From Uloborus plumipes (lineage: Eukaryota > Arthropoda > Arachnida > Araneae > Uloboridae): a DNA stretch of 64,000 nt. The translations under genes and the position numbers were made by a program. Shown here one piece after another: positions 1 to 11,427 of this stretch. The notes under the pieces were generated by a model. That model saw only the letters and a list, made by a program, of their open reading frames with translations. It searched no databases and had not been told where the DNA came from. Location: positions 106,871 to 170,870 of the forward strand of contig JAXGGA010001070.1 in assembly GCA_038373865.1 (NCBI GenBank). Reading direction: 5' to 3'. Every line of letters starts with the position of its first letter. Position 1 is the first letter of the stretch.

Positions 1-913
1 CCCCAGTGACTAATATTACATCAATGCACTTCCCCAATCAAGAAGAGATAAGTGAAGGGAATAACAAACTATAAGGTGTTTCAACACACTCCATATTTCG
101 CCGTAGTTTACTTATCTGTTATTCTGTCAAAATGAATAATGTCTTCTAATAAAAATAAGCCTCATCTTCAAGGAATGCTACAACATAGGTTCAGCTCAGG
201 TTAATATGACATGATTATTTTTTTCGATCATACAATATTTTTAGCTACGTTTATAGAACTTTTGCATTAGTTTTAATATTGACAAACGGGAAAGAATATT
301 TCTGATCAATTAAAACGTTGTCAGATAATGGCAAAAACATGAAACTTATAAAAAAAAAAAACGTTGTTAAAAAACTTTTGAAAATGACTCTGATGCTAAT
401 TTTCAACTAGATAAACTTTTTTTCCAGAAATGGAACGAAAAAAGAATGGTTTCACATATTTGTTCCAAAAGTCTTTATCAGCATGGATCACACAAAATCT
501 TGGGAAAAAATGTACTGAGTTTTTAAGAAATAAAAGGATGGAAAACTTTGCTAAGAAAAGAAAGTTGTACCCTAAAACAAGGATGAAATGCAATTTCGAG
601 ACTGGATATTCAGTAATGGCGGACGTTCAAAATGGTGTCCTCTGAATATATTTTATGTGCTTCTTTGTTCCGATATTCACAAGGTTAATAGCGTACGTTG
701 CGAAAAAAAATCATAGAATTTAATGTCCTTTTCTAATAAAGTTCTATTGCATTGTGTGTTTTAAGTGGATTTTAACTTTTACCGCTAGGGGGGGGGGGGC
801 TTTATAGTTCTTTTTTAATCGTCCAAAATGCGCAGTAGATATGTGACCAAAATTGATGGAATTTTGTCTTCAATAGTAGACGCTTACAAATTTAGATAAA
901 GATAATAAATATA
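1..913. other. AT-rich non-coding stretch with a poly-G tract
   Basis: No gene is supported here. A 71-codon open frame on + (430-645) is lysine-rich, resembles nothing I recognise and overlaps an equally open minus frame (396-593), so it is left uncalled. A run of 12 G lies at 788-799. The sequence is otherwise ordinary AT-rich DNA up to the terminal repeat of the next element. Confidence 0.6.
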
Positions 914-2330
914 AACTCATGTTTGTGAAAATTACAACACCATGAAGTAATCGTCATAACTGAATGAAATTTAATACACAGCTGAGTGATAGTGGTACAA
1001 AGAAAAAATGATTAAACTTATAAAGCCAACAAATAATTAAAAAATATTGAAATTAGTATTTTTTGTAGCCAGCACGCGCTGCAATAAGTGCTGCTACGCG
1101 ACGTGGCATAGAGTCAAACAAATTTTTAATGTCTGCCCGATCAATAGCATTCCATACTGTTTGTATGCGTACCTAAAGTTCGTCTGTAGAAGCAAGAGGA
1201 CGAGGATCACGAATGAACCACCCACCAACGAAATCCCACACATGTTCAATCGGCGATATATCTGGAGAATACGCTGGGCAGGGAAGAAGTTGTACTTGCT
1301 GCGATGCAAGGAAGGATTGAACTGTCCTAGCGACATAAGGACGGGCATTATCCTGCTGAAATACAGCGCCAGGCAAGCCTTGAAGGAAGTTTGGGGCTGT
1401 AGAACTTCACTGATGTCCCGGTTGGTGTTCAGGCTACCCACAATTCGTAGCAATTGAAATCGTCCGTGATATGATATGGCGCCCCAGACCATGACTCCAG
1501 GTGTTCGTCCACTGTGACGTTCGATAATGCACTCTGGAAGGTGGCGTTCACCGGTATAGCGTCGAACGCGAATGCGGCTATCTTGGTGCCACAAATTAAA
1601 TCGGGATTCGCCAGAAAGCACAACATACTGCCAATCAGCACGCCAGTCCTTATGCTGATTAGCTCATTGTAGCCACAGGTGGCGATAGTTTAGTGTGAGC
1701 GGGATCCTGTATTATAAAGGAGTCCTTGTGCGCAGTCCACGCTGCACCAGACGTCTACGAATTGATGAAGCACACCTTGAAACACTTGTAGCTGTTGACC
1801 ACTGTGCTGCCAATTGTCTGGAAGAAGCTGTACGGTCCGTTAGTACCATGCGGATCAGGTGTCTATCATCGCGCGCTGACGTCACTTTTCAGGGTCCACT
1901 CCCGGATTTCCGAGCTGTCCAACACTCGTCCGTCCACTGCTTCAACACAAGCATCACTGTGCTGCTGTTACGCTGCACACGAGCGGCTACTTCAAGATAA
2001 GACAATCCAGCTTCACGAAGGCCGATGATTCTCCCCCGTTTAAACTCCGTAAGTTGTTGAAACCTCGCTCTTTTTCGTCGAAGAGGCATAAGCAACGTCT
2101 CATCTAACGTTTATCACAAGCAGATAACCACCTATAACCATACACACCTTGCTGCAGCCGTCTATTTATTCGGATAAATCTGGCGTTCAGAATACGCTGC
2201 TCAACGTACGCATGCGCTACGTGTCTAAAATTCTAATCATTTGCATATTATACCCTAGTTTGAATTGCTGAAAATTTCAGCCCATTCGCATAAGTCCTTC
2301 ATGGTGTTGCAATTTTCACAAACATGAGTT
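914..2330 (-). mobile_element. Tc1-type DNA transposon, degenerate, about 1.4 kb
   Basis: Near-identical terminal inverted repeats lie at 914-947 and 2297-2330. They share AACTCATGTTTGTGAAAATT followed by ACAACACCATGAAG, with one G/A difference. They are flanked by TA (912-913 and 2331-2332), the target duplication of the Tc1/mariner superfamily. The length of 1417 bp is usual for Tc1. The coding strand is minus and the transposase is broken, so the copy is dead but could be mobilised in trans because both ends survive. Confidence 0.9.
1100..2095 (-). pseudogene. Tc1-family transposase pseudogene (DD34E)
   Basis: Reading from 2095 down, the N-terminal DNA-binding region begins MLMPLRRKRARFQQLTEF and contains a helix-turn-helix-like stretch. 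A TGA at 1889-1891 breaks it. The frame then reads on through a basic linker, shifts near 1710, meets a second TGA where tryptophan is expected, and returns to the first frame for VVLSGESRFNLW and MVWGAISYHGR. Near 1376 it shifts again into VFQQDNARPYVA and SPDISPIEHVWD. The spacing between the catalytic D of QQDN and the E of PIEH is 34 residues, the DD34E signature of Tc1. At least two stops and two frameshifts make it non-functional. I do not reconstruct the intact protein. Confidence 0.9.
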
Positions 2331-5300
2331 TATAATTACGAGGAACACACTCTTTATGTATGAAACAACAATAACTCTGTATAGTTTTAACAGTTGTCAT
2401 TTAACATGATTTAAAAAGGTTTGAAGGAACTCTAAAGATATTCAGAGAAAGCTCTGGATTTCAATATCCTCTCTCTCTCTTTTGGATATCAGTTCTCTGG
2501 TTGTGAACCGGAGCCTCCCCCCTCACTCAAAACCTTTACCCTTTCTTCCACCCTTTTCAAAATGTTAAATTCAATAAATGTTTACTTCATTGCTTATACA
2601 ATGCAGGTTATTGAAAATATAAAGACATTTGCATATATGATAAAACAAGGAAATCAACTAAAAATGTTCAAATTTGGAGAATTTGTGAAACTTTGAGAAG
2701 CTGTATCTCAAAAACTATTACAGCTAACAAGTCCATTTTGGTATCAACTTGTAGCAAATTTAATGTAGTTTAAATATGTAATGTATGATTTTTGTCAAAA
2801 ACGTGCTCTTCCATGGTCAAAATGGGGAAATTTCGAAAAAGTACGAAAATTTAGCAGTTTGACGGCTGCCATTACTCCAATAGACGAAATCTCAGATGGC
2901 CGCGTATCCAGAATTAAATCATTTGATGTGTAGTATACGTGTGCCAAGTTTCATGTTTCTATCATTAAAGGCACAATTCGGTCACATATCTGCTGTACTA
3001 TCTGTCAATAAATGAACTCTGATGTCCAAATAGTGGCTCTAACTGGTTTCTCAAGAAGCAGGACTATTTAACTTGTGAAAAACAGTTTTAGTAAAATGAT
3101 ATACCCATTACAGGTTTTTACATGGAGTAACTCACAAGCGTCCCGTTAAGTCAGCTACTGGGCATAAAGGGTTTAGAGATCTTTTATTTAGATAAGTGGC
3201 AGACGAGGGGCAATTATTTTTGGGTCAAAAGTATGTTTCAAGTTTCGATTGCAACTTATTTTTCTTTTTTCACTATTACAATATTCGTATGTTTCCCTGG
3301 ATAGTTTCTTTAAATTTATTCTTTACAGTTAATTTATTTTTCAAGCTTTTATTTTCTGTTTTCTTTCTTTTGTATAGCCTGTTGATGGAATGTCCTGCAA
3401 TGAACTTAGAATTCTGTTTTGGATAAAATTTCGTCTTTTCCCATTAAGTAAATGTTTAACTTTCCACCAACAAATTCATAAGATAAGGCATGGAAAAAAA
3501 TATTGGTGTCATCACCAAGGTAGAAACTTGAAAAAGGGTGGGATAAATTAAAAGTATATATTGAACATTCCGTACTTTTGAAACGTACCTGGAATAACGT
3601 TTTTGCTTTTTTTTCTCTGCAAATATTTGGATTGCTAAAACCTAGCATGAAATTCCGGTAATTCCGTAAAATATTTCAACAATAGACAACTCCAGAGCTA
3701 TTTTCTCAGAAAGCAAGTTTATGACATTTTTTAGCATGCTTTAGTTTTTTTCAAAAGTATTTTCCTTGATAGAATACATATGAAAATGGATTTCTATTTA
3801 TGGGCAAACTCTAATGCTTCTGGTTTTAAAATGAATTTAAAGTAGGGTTTATAAAAGTCTCTAAAACGCATTAAAGACCAAAAGTTGCAACTGTTTTTTT
3901 CCAGTGAGTTTAAATCTTTTCTGGAAATGCACTTTTATGCCAAACATTTTCTGACGAAACCCTATTTGTAATATTTAAAGCATGTCTGTTATCTATAAAA
4001 AACATTCGAAAATAAAACGCTTTGCGTGGTAAAAGGAACATTCTGAAGTAAAATATTTTGAATGTTTTGATTCATAAAAATAAATAATATATATTGTTGT
4101 GAAAAATGTTAATTATTATTAAAACATTTCTACCACTAAAGGTAAGAGAATTCAATTACTATACTTTTAAATTACAAAATGGTCTAGTAATTGCTAAAAT
4201 TAACTTTTTGTTAAAATATACACTCAGGCACATTGAAAATAGTGACCCAAGAAGAAATCGTCGGATTGAAATGAAATTGAAGCGCGCTATTGAAGTTGCT
4301 CTGCATTTGTGTCCTTGCACACCCTGTATTCGTTCAACTGTCTTGATTTTGAGATCAAGTGAATCTCTCATTATTTTTCTATTTTTGAGATATACTTCGA
4401 TTCGGAGAGAAAAGTTTTACGTTTCCCATATATCAACTGATTTGTAATCAAATTTATAAGCCATTTCCAATTCTTGAATATTTTGTTCAAAATATTTAAA
4501 TGCTTTGTTCACATGCTTCCCAATGAAACCATTCGTTTCCTGTAAATCGAAATGAATTTTGTAACGTAACTAAATCTCTCTGTCTCAATTGGCTTAGGTT
4601 CAAAATTACTTTGGACATGATTTTTTAAAGTTAACATAATTTTTCAAAAAAAAATTTGGAATATGTTTACTTCAGATAATAAAGAAATACTGGTTAATTA
4701 GAAAACGAAGTTGAATTTATAGTCTGGCTTATTATCCAAATTTCTTAAATTTTTCTAAATTTTTATAACTTTAAAGATTAAATAACTTATTTTACCTTTA
4801 AGGCCATTAAGACTTTTTTAATGTTTTTAACATAACGAATATTTTTCTTTTCCTTGCTTTTACTTTTTAATTTTATTTATTTATGTTATTATTATTATTA
4901 TTACTATTATTATTATTATTATTATTATTAATTCCTTTTTTACGGCGAGTACGGTAAAACAACTATATTAATTTGAACACTGGAAAAAACATAAAACTTT
5001 CTTATCGTCTGATTTAGCTACCAAACAAGAAAAAAAAATCAATTGAACTTTTAACCTATTTTCAAAGCACGAAAACTCTAAGGTAAATTTAATAGAAGAA
5101 AACGTTTTTCCAATTTTTTTTTGTTAAAAACAGGTAGCTTGTTACTTTCATCATTTGCACCTCCTCGCGTATTTCAATTTATACTTTCTACATGAAGTCA
5201 ACTTCTTTACCTGTAATCCTTTATTCTTTCGTATTTTTGTGAGTTCAGTCTTTCTTGATATTATAATCCAATCTATTTGATCCATAAAACAAAATTCCAT

Positions 5301-5961
5301 CTAAGCGCACCAACGAAAGTATCTTCTAATTTTTTTTGAACGGTGGATGGAATTTAGTGCAAGGGTATTTGGTGGAAAAAATTCCGTAGACGGTTTTTTT
5401 CTTCTAAATCCAAAACAGATGATTTTAAGCTACCATTGTAAATGGTCAAATGCTTTTAAAATTCTTAAAATTTAAAATTAGCTTATAAAGAGCAGGTGGT
5501 ATTTTTATGCCATTTAAAAAAATTAACTTTTTATTTTATGCCAATATTTACTGCCTATGTATACGTAACTTTAATATTATCGTCATAAACATTTAAAATT
5601 TGCTTTAATCAAAATTGTGATACGAAGCAAGTAATAAACATCATAAAACTCTTATCATTGATGTGATTTCAATTATTTTTTCTTCAGTTTTAAAATAAAC
5701 TTGGTATTAAAACAAAAAAATTGAAAAGCGTACTCAAATAATGAATATTTTTTAACCCACAAAGCACGCCTTTAAGCTGAATGTAATTTAGTAGAAATCA
5801 CTAAAAAATATTTGCTTTCAAATGACTATATATTTGTAATGTTTTGCTATCATGTGTACCATCTTTAACAAAATTCACTGCTGTTGAAGCTATTACCTTC
5901 TAAGGTTTCAAAGATATTTTTTACCAGTTGTTTAAACACATTTAGAGATAGTTGTACATAT
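2331..5961. other. AT-rich intergenic DNA
   Basis: No gene is supported over 3.6 kb. Visible content is a short CT-rich run near 2470, low-complexity TTTATT stretches, and an ATT trinucleotide microsatellite at about 4887-4930. The open frames present (for example 3406-3648 minus and 4106-4447 plus) look like chance frames in AT-rich DNA and have opposing open frames. Around 4230-4390 there is a less AT-rich patch that could be an eroded transposon end, but I could not find a partner repeat. Confidence 0.6.
4887..4930. repeat. ATT trinucleotide microsatellite
   Basis: A run of about 14 ATT units with one ACT interruption. It is a simple repeat with no inferred function. Confidence 0.9.
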
Positions 5962-6030
5962 TGTTACAAATCTTGTAAATAGTTGTTGTTTTTCCTGCCT
6001 TGCATCATTTTCATTAGTTTTGGTTTTATC

Positions 6031-6038
6031 TGACGTCA
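6031..6038. promoter_or_regulatory. CRE/ATF-type palindrome in the 5' LTR
   Basis: TGACGTCA, a perfect 8-bp CREB/ATF consensus, about 230 bases upstream of the LTR TATA box and repeated at 11721-11728 in the other LTR. The motif is visible; binding by a host bZIP factor is inferred. Confidence 0.5.
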
Positions 6039-6264
6039 TGTTGCAAAAGTATCTGAAGATATCACTTTTATCACTTGTATACCGGCCCCGTAACACTTTG
6101 TAGTTTTTACACTTGCCCTAACTTTAATAAGCGTGAAGACATTTTCGCGCTGAGTGTGTTTTTGTTTTCTTTTTACTAGAAGTTTCGTGAATGGATTGTT
6201 CGAATTTATCAATGAAACAGAATACTCCAGATATTTCTAGAACGTAGTAGAAATGTCCTTCAGA

Positions 6265-6300
6265 GTATAAAAAGCTGGCCTTGAACACAAGTCAGTCAGT
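6265..6300 (+). promoter_or_regulatory. LTR core promoter: TATA box and initiator
   Basis: GTATAAAAA at 6265-6273 is followed, about 26 bases downstream, by TCAGTCAGT, which fits the arthropod initiator consensus TCAGT. In the 3' LTR the TATA box reads GTATAAATA at 11954-11962 with the same downstream spacing. Confidence 0.7.
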
Positions 6301-6582
6301 TTTTCTCAGATGGGTTTTCTGAGATGCTCGTTTTCGTTCGCTTGGGCGGATGGTTGTTTTGCTTTTGTAATTGCTTAATTACTGTTCACGTTAGATACGT
6401 GGTGCTGAGTTACTGTTGAGAGTACAGTGTAGTGTTTGCTGCCTAATTGCTGATGTTTAGCAATTGTTTTCTGCTCTTATTGTAAATAGTGTAAATACTT
6501 GTAAATAAATTTATAGTTACTTCCTCAAGATTGGAATGCTCATTTGAAGAAAGTTGAAGGTGCTACGGACTCGTTACAATTT

Positions 6583-6600
6583 TGGCGCCCAACGTGGGGC
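6583..6600 (+). other. Primer binding site, tRNA-Lys type
   Basis: TGGCGCCCAACGTGGGGC begins four bases after the 5' LTR. All 18 bases match, as I recall it, the complement of the 3' end of the tRNA-Lys(1,2) isoacceptor used as primer by several retroviruses and gypsy-type elements. It marks the minus-strand primer site. Confidence 0.85.
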
Positions 6601-6675
6601 ATCTTCAAGGACTTTCTTGGAATTACCTGTGAATTCGGACTTTTCATCCTAAGGACTTTTTGACTTCAGAATTTT

Positions 6676-9600
6676 ATGGTGATTACTCGAGCAATGGAGG
6701 AACAACTGAAAAAACTCCTTGATGCTATCAACGCTGTGAAAAGTGACATGACTGCGAGCATGGCTGCGAATCAAGAGCAAATAAAAAATGATATGGCGAC
6801 TCTGGCTACTAATCAGGAACAATTAAAGAATGAGCTCGCTACTAATCAAGAACAATTAAAGAATGAACTGGCTACTAATCAAGAACAATTAAAAATTGAT
6901 CTGGCAACTAATCAAGAACAATTGAAAAATGATCTAGCTGAAGAAATTAAAAGCGATTTAACGTCAATGAAAAGTTTGGTGGAAAGTAAATTTACCAATG
7001 TGGAAAATAAAGTGGAGGCTCTGGAAGAGAAAGTTGACAGCGTTGAGAATCGAATCACCACAGTAGAAAACAATGTTGAAAAGAAAATTAAAGAACTTGA
7101 ATCGAAGTTATCAGCATCCTCCAACAACTCAAGTGACTGTGTAGCTGCAGCTGGAACTTCTCGTCCATCCATCAAACTGGCCACGTTTGACGGGAAGACC
7201 TCGTGGAATATTTACAAGAAGCAGTTCCTCATCGTTGCAGAAGCAAACTCCTGGGACTCTTCCACGAAAGCCTGTCAACTTGCAGCCTCGCTGAGAGGGG
7301 ATGCAGCTGATATACTACAGACCTTCCCAGAGGACAAGCACCATGACTTCGACGCCTTATCTTCGGCCTTGGAGCTTCGCTTTGGCGAATCCTGCCAAAA
7401 AGAATTCAGCCAACTTCAGCTCAAATCCCGACTCCAGAGGGCTGGAGAGACTTTGCAAGTTTTTGCAGCAGACGTTGAGAGGCTTTCCCATCTCGCCTTC
7501 TCGGACTGTCCTTCGGGTGTTCGCGATAACCTGGCCCTGAACTACTTCATAGATGGAGTGCGAAATCCAGAAATTCAGACGGCTCTCCGGATGGCGGACA
7601 TCAAAGATCTTAAATCCGGTCTGGTCTACGCAATGAAGTTCGAGGCTGCACAGCAAACATCCCGTAAGGATCGCCACTCAATCAGGGGCGTGGAAGTAAG
7701 TGTCCAGGATTCAAACTCAACTCGTCTCTCGGAAGTTGAGCGACAAATCAAAGAGATCTTGGGGACCCTGAAGAAGACTCGCAAAGACCAAAGTGGACAA
7801 CCACTGAAGTGCTGGAAATGTGGCGGTGAGGGCCACGTACGAAGGAATTGCGAAGCTCGCCAAGAAAAGAAGACGTCTCCCAAAGTTTTCCAGATTTCCC
7901 CAAGAAGTGGCGGCTGCAACGGACTTTTCATTTACGCATACGTGAATGGGTTTCCCTGCGAAATGATTGTGGACACAGGAGCCAACGTTACCATTATTAA
8001 GACTGATGTGGCTCATCAATTTGGTCTCAAGATCTTATGGACGCCGCCCTGCGTTACTCTTCAAACTGTGACAGGTGACAAAATCAAGATTGAAGGAAAA
8101 GTGAACTTAGAAATAATGTTCGGGAGTGCCACTTACCACCACACGGCATTCGTAGCTGACATTACAGATTCCTTCATTCTCGGACTGGACTTTTTGAGAA
8201 AATTTGATTTTTCTATTGACTTTAAAAATAATGAGCTGCACTCGATGAGGGAAGACATAGTGATTTTCAATACCGAAAATAACTTAAAATCCGCTCATCA
8301 AATAATAGCCCAAACAGATTTATCGATTCCCTCTAGATCAGAAGTACTAATACCTGGCTCCATCAAGGAAAATAACGGTTTTAAATTCGGCCTAATTGAA
8401 TATCCTAACCAGAGTAATAGCCCAAAAGGAGTACTAGTGGCATCTACGCTTGTGGACCTTTCAAGGAATGCAGTTCCTGTGAGAGTCGCCAATGTAAGTG
8501 AAAGACCGAGGAATATTAAGAAAGGAGAAGTGTTGGCAACTTGTACTCCCGTAAACTGCATCATCAGAAGAATTGATTCCTCCGAGACTGTGTCTTCCGA
8601 GTCCTTGACTTCGAAATTAATTGGGAGTGCACCATTATCGACGGATCAAAGATACGCTGCGGAAAAATTGGTGGACGACTTCAAGCAGGTGTTTTCATCT
8701 ACACCCGAAGATGTTGGTCGCACGAGTTTAGCGCAGCATAGGATCGACACTGGAGATCATCCCCCTATCAAGCAGCATCCAAGACGACTACCGTTCGCCA
8801 AGAAGGAAGAGGTTGAGATCCTCGTAAAAGAGATGCAGGAGAATGACGTCATCGAACCCTCATCCAGTCCTTGGGCATCCCCTATCGTCTTGGTCCGAAA
8901 GAAAGACGGCTCCACCAGATTTTGTGTTGATTACCGACGCCTGAATGACATCACCAAGAGGGACAGTTACCCTCTTCCACGGATCGATGACACTCTGGAC
9001 ACCCTTTCCGGACACCAGTGGTTTTCGACCCTGGATTTAAAGAGCGGCTACTGGCAGGTGGAGATACACCCCGACGACCGAGAGAAGACGGCGTTTACAA
9101 CCGGACAAGGCTTGTGGCAGTTTAAAGTGATGCCCTTCGGCCTCTGCAATGCACCAGCCACGTTCGAGCGTCTTATGGAATCAGTGTTAAGAGGACTCTC
9201 TTATGAATCCTGTCTTGTCTACTTGGACGACATCATCATCATAGGACGCAGTTTTGAGGAACATTTGGCTAATCTTGGGAAGGTGCTGCAAAAGCTTAAG
9301 GAAGCCAACCTGAAGTTAAGCCCGTCCAAATGTAATTTGTTCCGTCGGGAGGTGAACTACCTTGGTCACATTATCTCTTCTGATGGTGTGCGAACAGATC
9401 CGGATAAGGTATCCGCAGTCAAGAATTGGAGCCGCCCCGAAAATGTCCATCAGCTGCGAAGTTTCCTGGGGCTCTGCACGTACTACAGGAAGTTTGTGAA
9501 GGGTTTTTCCAACATTGCACGACCTTTGCATAAGCTGACGGAGAGCAAACAAAAATTTGAATGGTCCAAAGAATGCGAGGATGCATTTCTACGACTGAAG

Positions 9601-11427
9601 GAGGCTTTAACATCAACGCCTATTCTCTCTTATCCTCAGCCTGGAAAATCCTTCATACTTGACACTGATGCGAGCCACGAGAGCGTTGGAGCTGTTTTAT
9701 CTCAAGAAATAGACGGTAACGAACATGTCATCGCCTACTGGAGCAAATGCTTATCCAAGTCGGAGCGAAATTATTGTGTCACGAGAAAGGAATTGCTCGC
9801 CATAGTTAAAGCTGTAGAACATTTCCATCATTACCTCTACGGCCGTAAATTCCTGCTCCGGACCGATCATGCCTCTTTAACTTGGCTTTTGAATTTCAAG
9901 AATCCAGAGGGCCAGGTAACCAGGTGGATACAGCGGCTCCAGGAATATGACATCGAGATTAAGCACCGAAAAGGCTTGTCACACGGGAATGCTGACGCAT
10001 TATCAAGAAGACCTTGTTCCGAGAACTGCCATTATTGCTCCCGAATAGAGAAACAGTACGGGACGACAATCCCTACTGCCTGTCAAGTTACTGCTACTTC
10101 ATCATCTTCAGATCCTGATCCATGGAGTGACGACCAAGTAAGAAAAGATCAGCTTGAAGACCCAGACCTAAAGCCTATCATGGAGTTAATGGAAAAAGAC
10201 AGTCGGCGACCTAGTTGGCAAGACATTTCTATCTACAGTCCTGCAACGAAAAGATACTGGGCTCTATGGAAATCTCTCCAGTTGCGAAATGGCGTCCTGT
10301 ATCGGAAATGGGAATCTGACGATGGTAAAGCATTCAAATGGCAGTTACTCCTTCCCAGATCAAGAATTCCAGACGTTCTAAAGGAATTGCACAGTAGTCC
10401 GACTGGAGGACACTTTGGTATCCTGAAAACCCTCCACAAGGTTCGAGAGCGCTTCTTCTGGAGCAAGGCGAAGGATGACGTGGAGAAGTGGTGTCATTCT
10501 TGTGACGCCTGTGCTGCCCGTAAAGGACCGAAGAGAAGAAGCCGCGGGAAGCTACATCTTTACAACGTAGGAGCTCCTTTCGAACGAATCGGGATCGACA
10601 TTCTTGGTCCTCTACCGAAAACTACTGATGGGAACAAATACATCCTCGTTGCCATTGACTATTTCACCAAATGGCCCGAAGCATATTCCATTCCGGATCA
10701 AGAAGCTACCACTGTAGCAGAGACTCTAGTCCAGCATTGGATCTCGAGATATGGGACACCTTTGCAGATCCATTCCGATCAGGGAAGAAACTTCATCTCT
10801 GCTGTATTTAAGGGCCTATGTAAAATCCTCAAAATTGAGAAAACTCGAACGACACCACTACACCCACAATCGGACGGCATGGTGGAGAGATTCAACAGGA
10901 CAATCCTTAATAATCTCTCGCTTATGGTCTCCAAAAATCAACAGGATTGGGACAAGAAACTTCCTCTGTTCCTGCTGGCCTACCGCAGTGCTGTCCACGA
11001 GACCACCGGATATTCCCCATCACAGATGCTCTTCGGCCGAGAGCTTCGGCTGCCTTGTGATCTCGTCTTCGGTCTCCCTCCAGATGCGCCTTCATCGCCT
11101 GAGGAGTACGTCCAGGATCTCCAGGCCCGGTTGGAAGACGTTCATCACTTCGCACGGGAGCGAATCAACATCGCGACGGAGAAGATGAAGACCCGATACG
11201 ACACAAGGTCCACTGGTCATGACTTTCAAGAAGGTGACAAAGTATGGCTATGGAATCCCATCCGACGTAAAGGTCTGTCACCCAAATTGCAGTCGCATTG
11301 GGATGGACCTTACACAGTTCTCCACCGGCTGAACGACGTCGTAGTGAGGATCCAGAAGTCATCACATTCAAAACCTAGGGTTGTCCATTATGATCGGCTA
11401 GCCCCATACTATGGCCATAGTTCGTAA
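6676..11427 (+). CDS. Gag-Pol polyprotein of Ty3/gypsy retrotransposon (1583 aa)
   Basis: One uninterrupted frame carries all retrotransposon functions. Residues 29-88 are tandem 11-residue coiled-coil repeats (core ATNQEQLKNEL) and coiled coil continues to about 140. A capsid-like region follows, then a CCHC zinc knuckle CWKCGGEGHVRRNC at about 379-392 for RNA packaging. The protease active site is DTGA at 433-436, with ILGLDF further on. Reverse transcriptase spans about 690-890, with MPFGLCNAPATF and catalytic YLDD at 849-852. RNase H starts at LDTDAS (D996, D998). Integrase has an H-H-C-C zinc domain from about 1239, catalytic D1308, D1368 and E1404 (D,D35E spacing) and a C-terminal GPY/F-type module (WDGPYTV). 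There is no chromodomain and no gag/pol frameshift, so Gag and Pol must be separated by proteolysis or another mechanism. All key residues are present. Confidence 0.97.
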   Translation: MVITRAMEEQLKKLLDAINAVKSDMTASMAANQEQIKNDMATLATNQEQLKNELATNQEQLKNELATNQEQLKIDLATNQEQLKNDLAEEIKSDLTSMKSLVESKFTNVENKVEALEEKVDSVENRITTVENNVEKKIKELESKLSASSNNSSDCVAAAGTSRPSIKLATFDGKTSWNIYKKQFLIVAEANSWDSSTKACQLAASLRGDAADILQTFPEDKHHDFDALSSALELRFGESCQKEFSQLQLKSRLQRAGETLQVFAADVERLSHLAFSDCPSGVRDNLALNYFIDGVRNPEIQTALRMADIKDLKSGLVYAMKFEAAQQTSRKDRHSIRGVEVSVQDSNSTRLSEVERQIKEILGTLKKTRKDQSGQPLKCWKCGGEGHVRRNCEARQEKKTSPKVFQISPRSGGCNGLFIYAYVNGFPCEMIVDTGANVTIIKTDVAHQFGLKILWTPPCVTLQTVTGDKIKIEGKVNLEIMFGSATYHHTAFVADITDSFILGLDFLRKFDFSIDFKNNELHSMREDIVIFNTENNLKSAHQIIAQTDLSIPSRSEVLIPGSIKENNGFKFGLIEYPNQSNSPKGVLVASTLVDLSRNAVPVRVANVSERPRNIKKGEVLATCTPVNCIIRRIDSSETVSSESLTSKLIGSAPLSTDQRYAAEKLVDDFKQVFSSTPEDVGRTSLAQHRIDTGDHPPIKQHPRRLPFAKKEEVEILVKEMQENDVIEPSSSPWASPIVLVRKKDGSTRFCVDYRRLNDITKRDSYPLPRIDDTLDTLSGHQWFSTLDLKSGYWQVEIHPDDREKTAFTTGQGLWQFKVMPFGLCNAPATFERLMESVLRGLSYESCLVYLDDIIIIGRSFEEHLANLGKVLQKLKEANLKLSPSKCNLFRREVNYLGHIISSDGVRTDPDKVSAVKNWSRPENVHQLRSFLGLCTYYRKFVKGFSNIARPLHKLTESKQKFEWSKECEDAFLRLKEALTSTPILSYPQPGKSFILDTDASHESVGAVLSQEIDGNEHVIAYWSKCLSKSERNYCVTRKELLAIVKAVEHFHHYLYGRKFLLRTDHASLTWLLNFKNPEGQVTRWIQRLQEYDIEIKHRKGLSHGNADALSRRPCSENCHYCSRIEKQYGTTIPTACQVTATSSSSDPDPWSDDQVRKDQLEDPDLKPIMELMEKDSRRPSWQDISIYSPATKRYWALWKSLQLRNGVLYRKWESDDGKAFKWQLLLPRSRIPDVLKELHSSPTGGHFGILKTLHKVRERFFWSKAKDDVEKWCHSCDACAARKGPKRRSRGKLHLYNVGAPFERIGIDILGPLPKTTDGNKYILVAIDYFTKWPEAYSIPDQEATTVAETLVQHWISRYGTPLQIHSDQGRNFISAVFKGLCKILKIEKTRTTPLHPQSDGMVERFNRTILNNLSLMVSKNQQDWDKKLPLFLLAYRSAVHETTGYSPSQMLFGRELRLPCDLVFGLPPDAPSSPEEYVQDLQARLEDVHHFARERINIATEKMKTRYDTRSTGHDFQEGDKVWLWNPIRRKGLSPKLQSHWDGPYTVLHRLNDVVVRIQKSSHSKPRVVHYDRLAPYYGHSS
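6765..6940 (+). repeat. 33-bp tandem coding repeats in gag
   Basis: Four to five in-frame copies of a 33-bp unit that encodes ATNQEQLKNEL-type repeats, very similar at the DNA level, which suggests recent expansion. They lengthen the N-terminal coiled coil of Gag by multiples of 11 residues. Confidence 0.9.

Larger units (their letters stand above)
5962..6578 (+). repeat. 5' long terminal repeat (617 bp)
   Basis: Contains the element promoter. A perfect CRE/ATF palindrome TGACGTCA lies at 6031-6038, a TATA box (GTATAAAAA) at 6265-6273, an initiator-like TCAGTCAGT about 26 bases further on, and a polyadenylation signal AATAAA at 6504-6509. Compared with the 3' LTR, the first 187 bases differ at one site only, while the next 120-150 bases are strongly diverged and the rest is again similar. 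Confidence 0.95.

Noticed and set aside
430..645. 71-codon lysine-rich frame on +
   Set aside because: No recognisable motif, and the opposite strand is equally open over the same bases.
1047..2028. Long + strand frames over the Tc1 element
   Set aside because: Shadows of the minus-strand transposase, whose motifs are on the minus strand.
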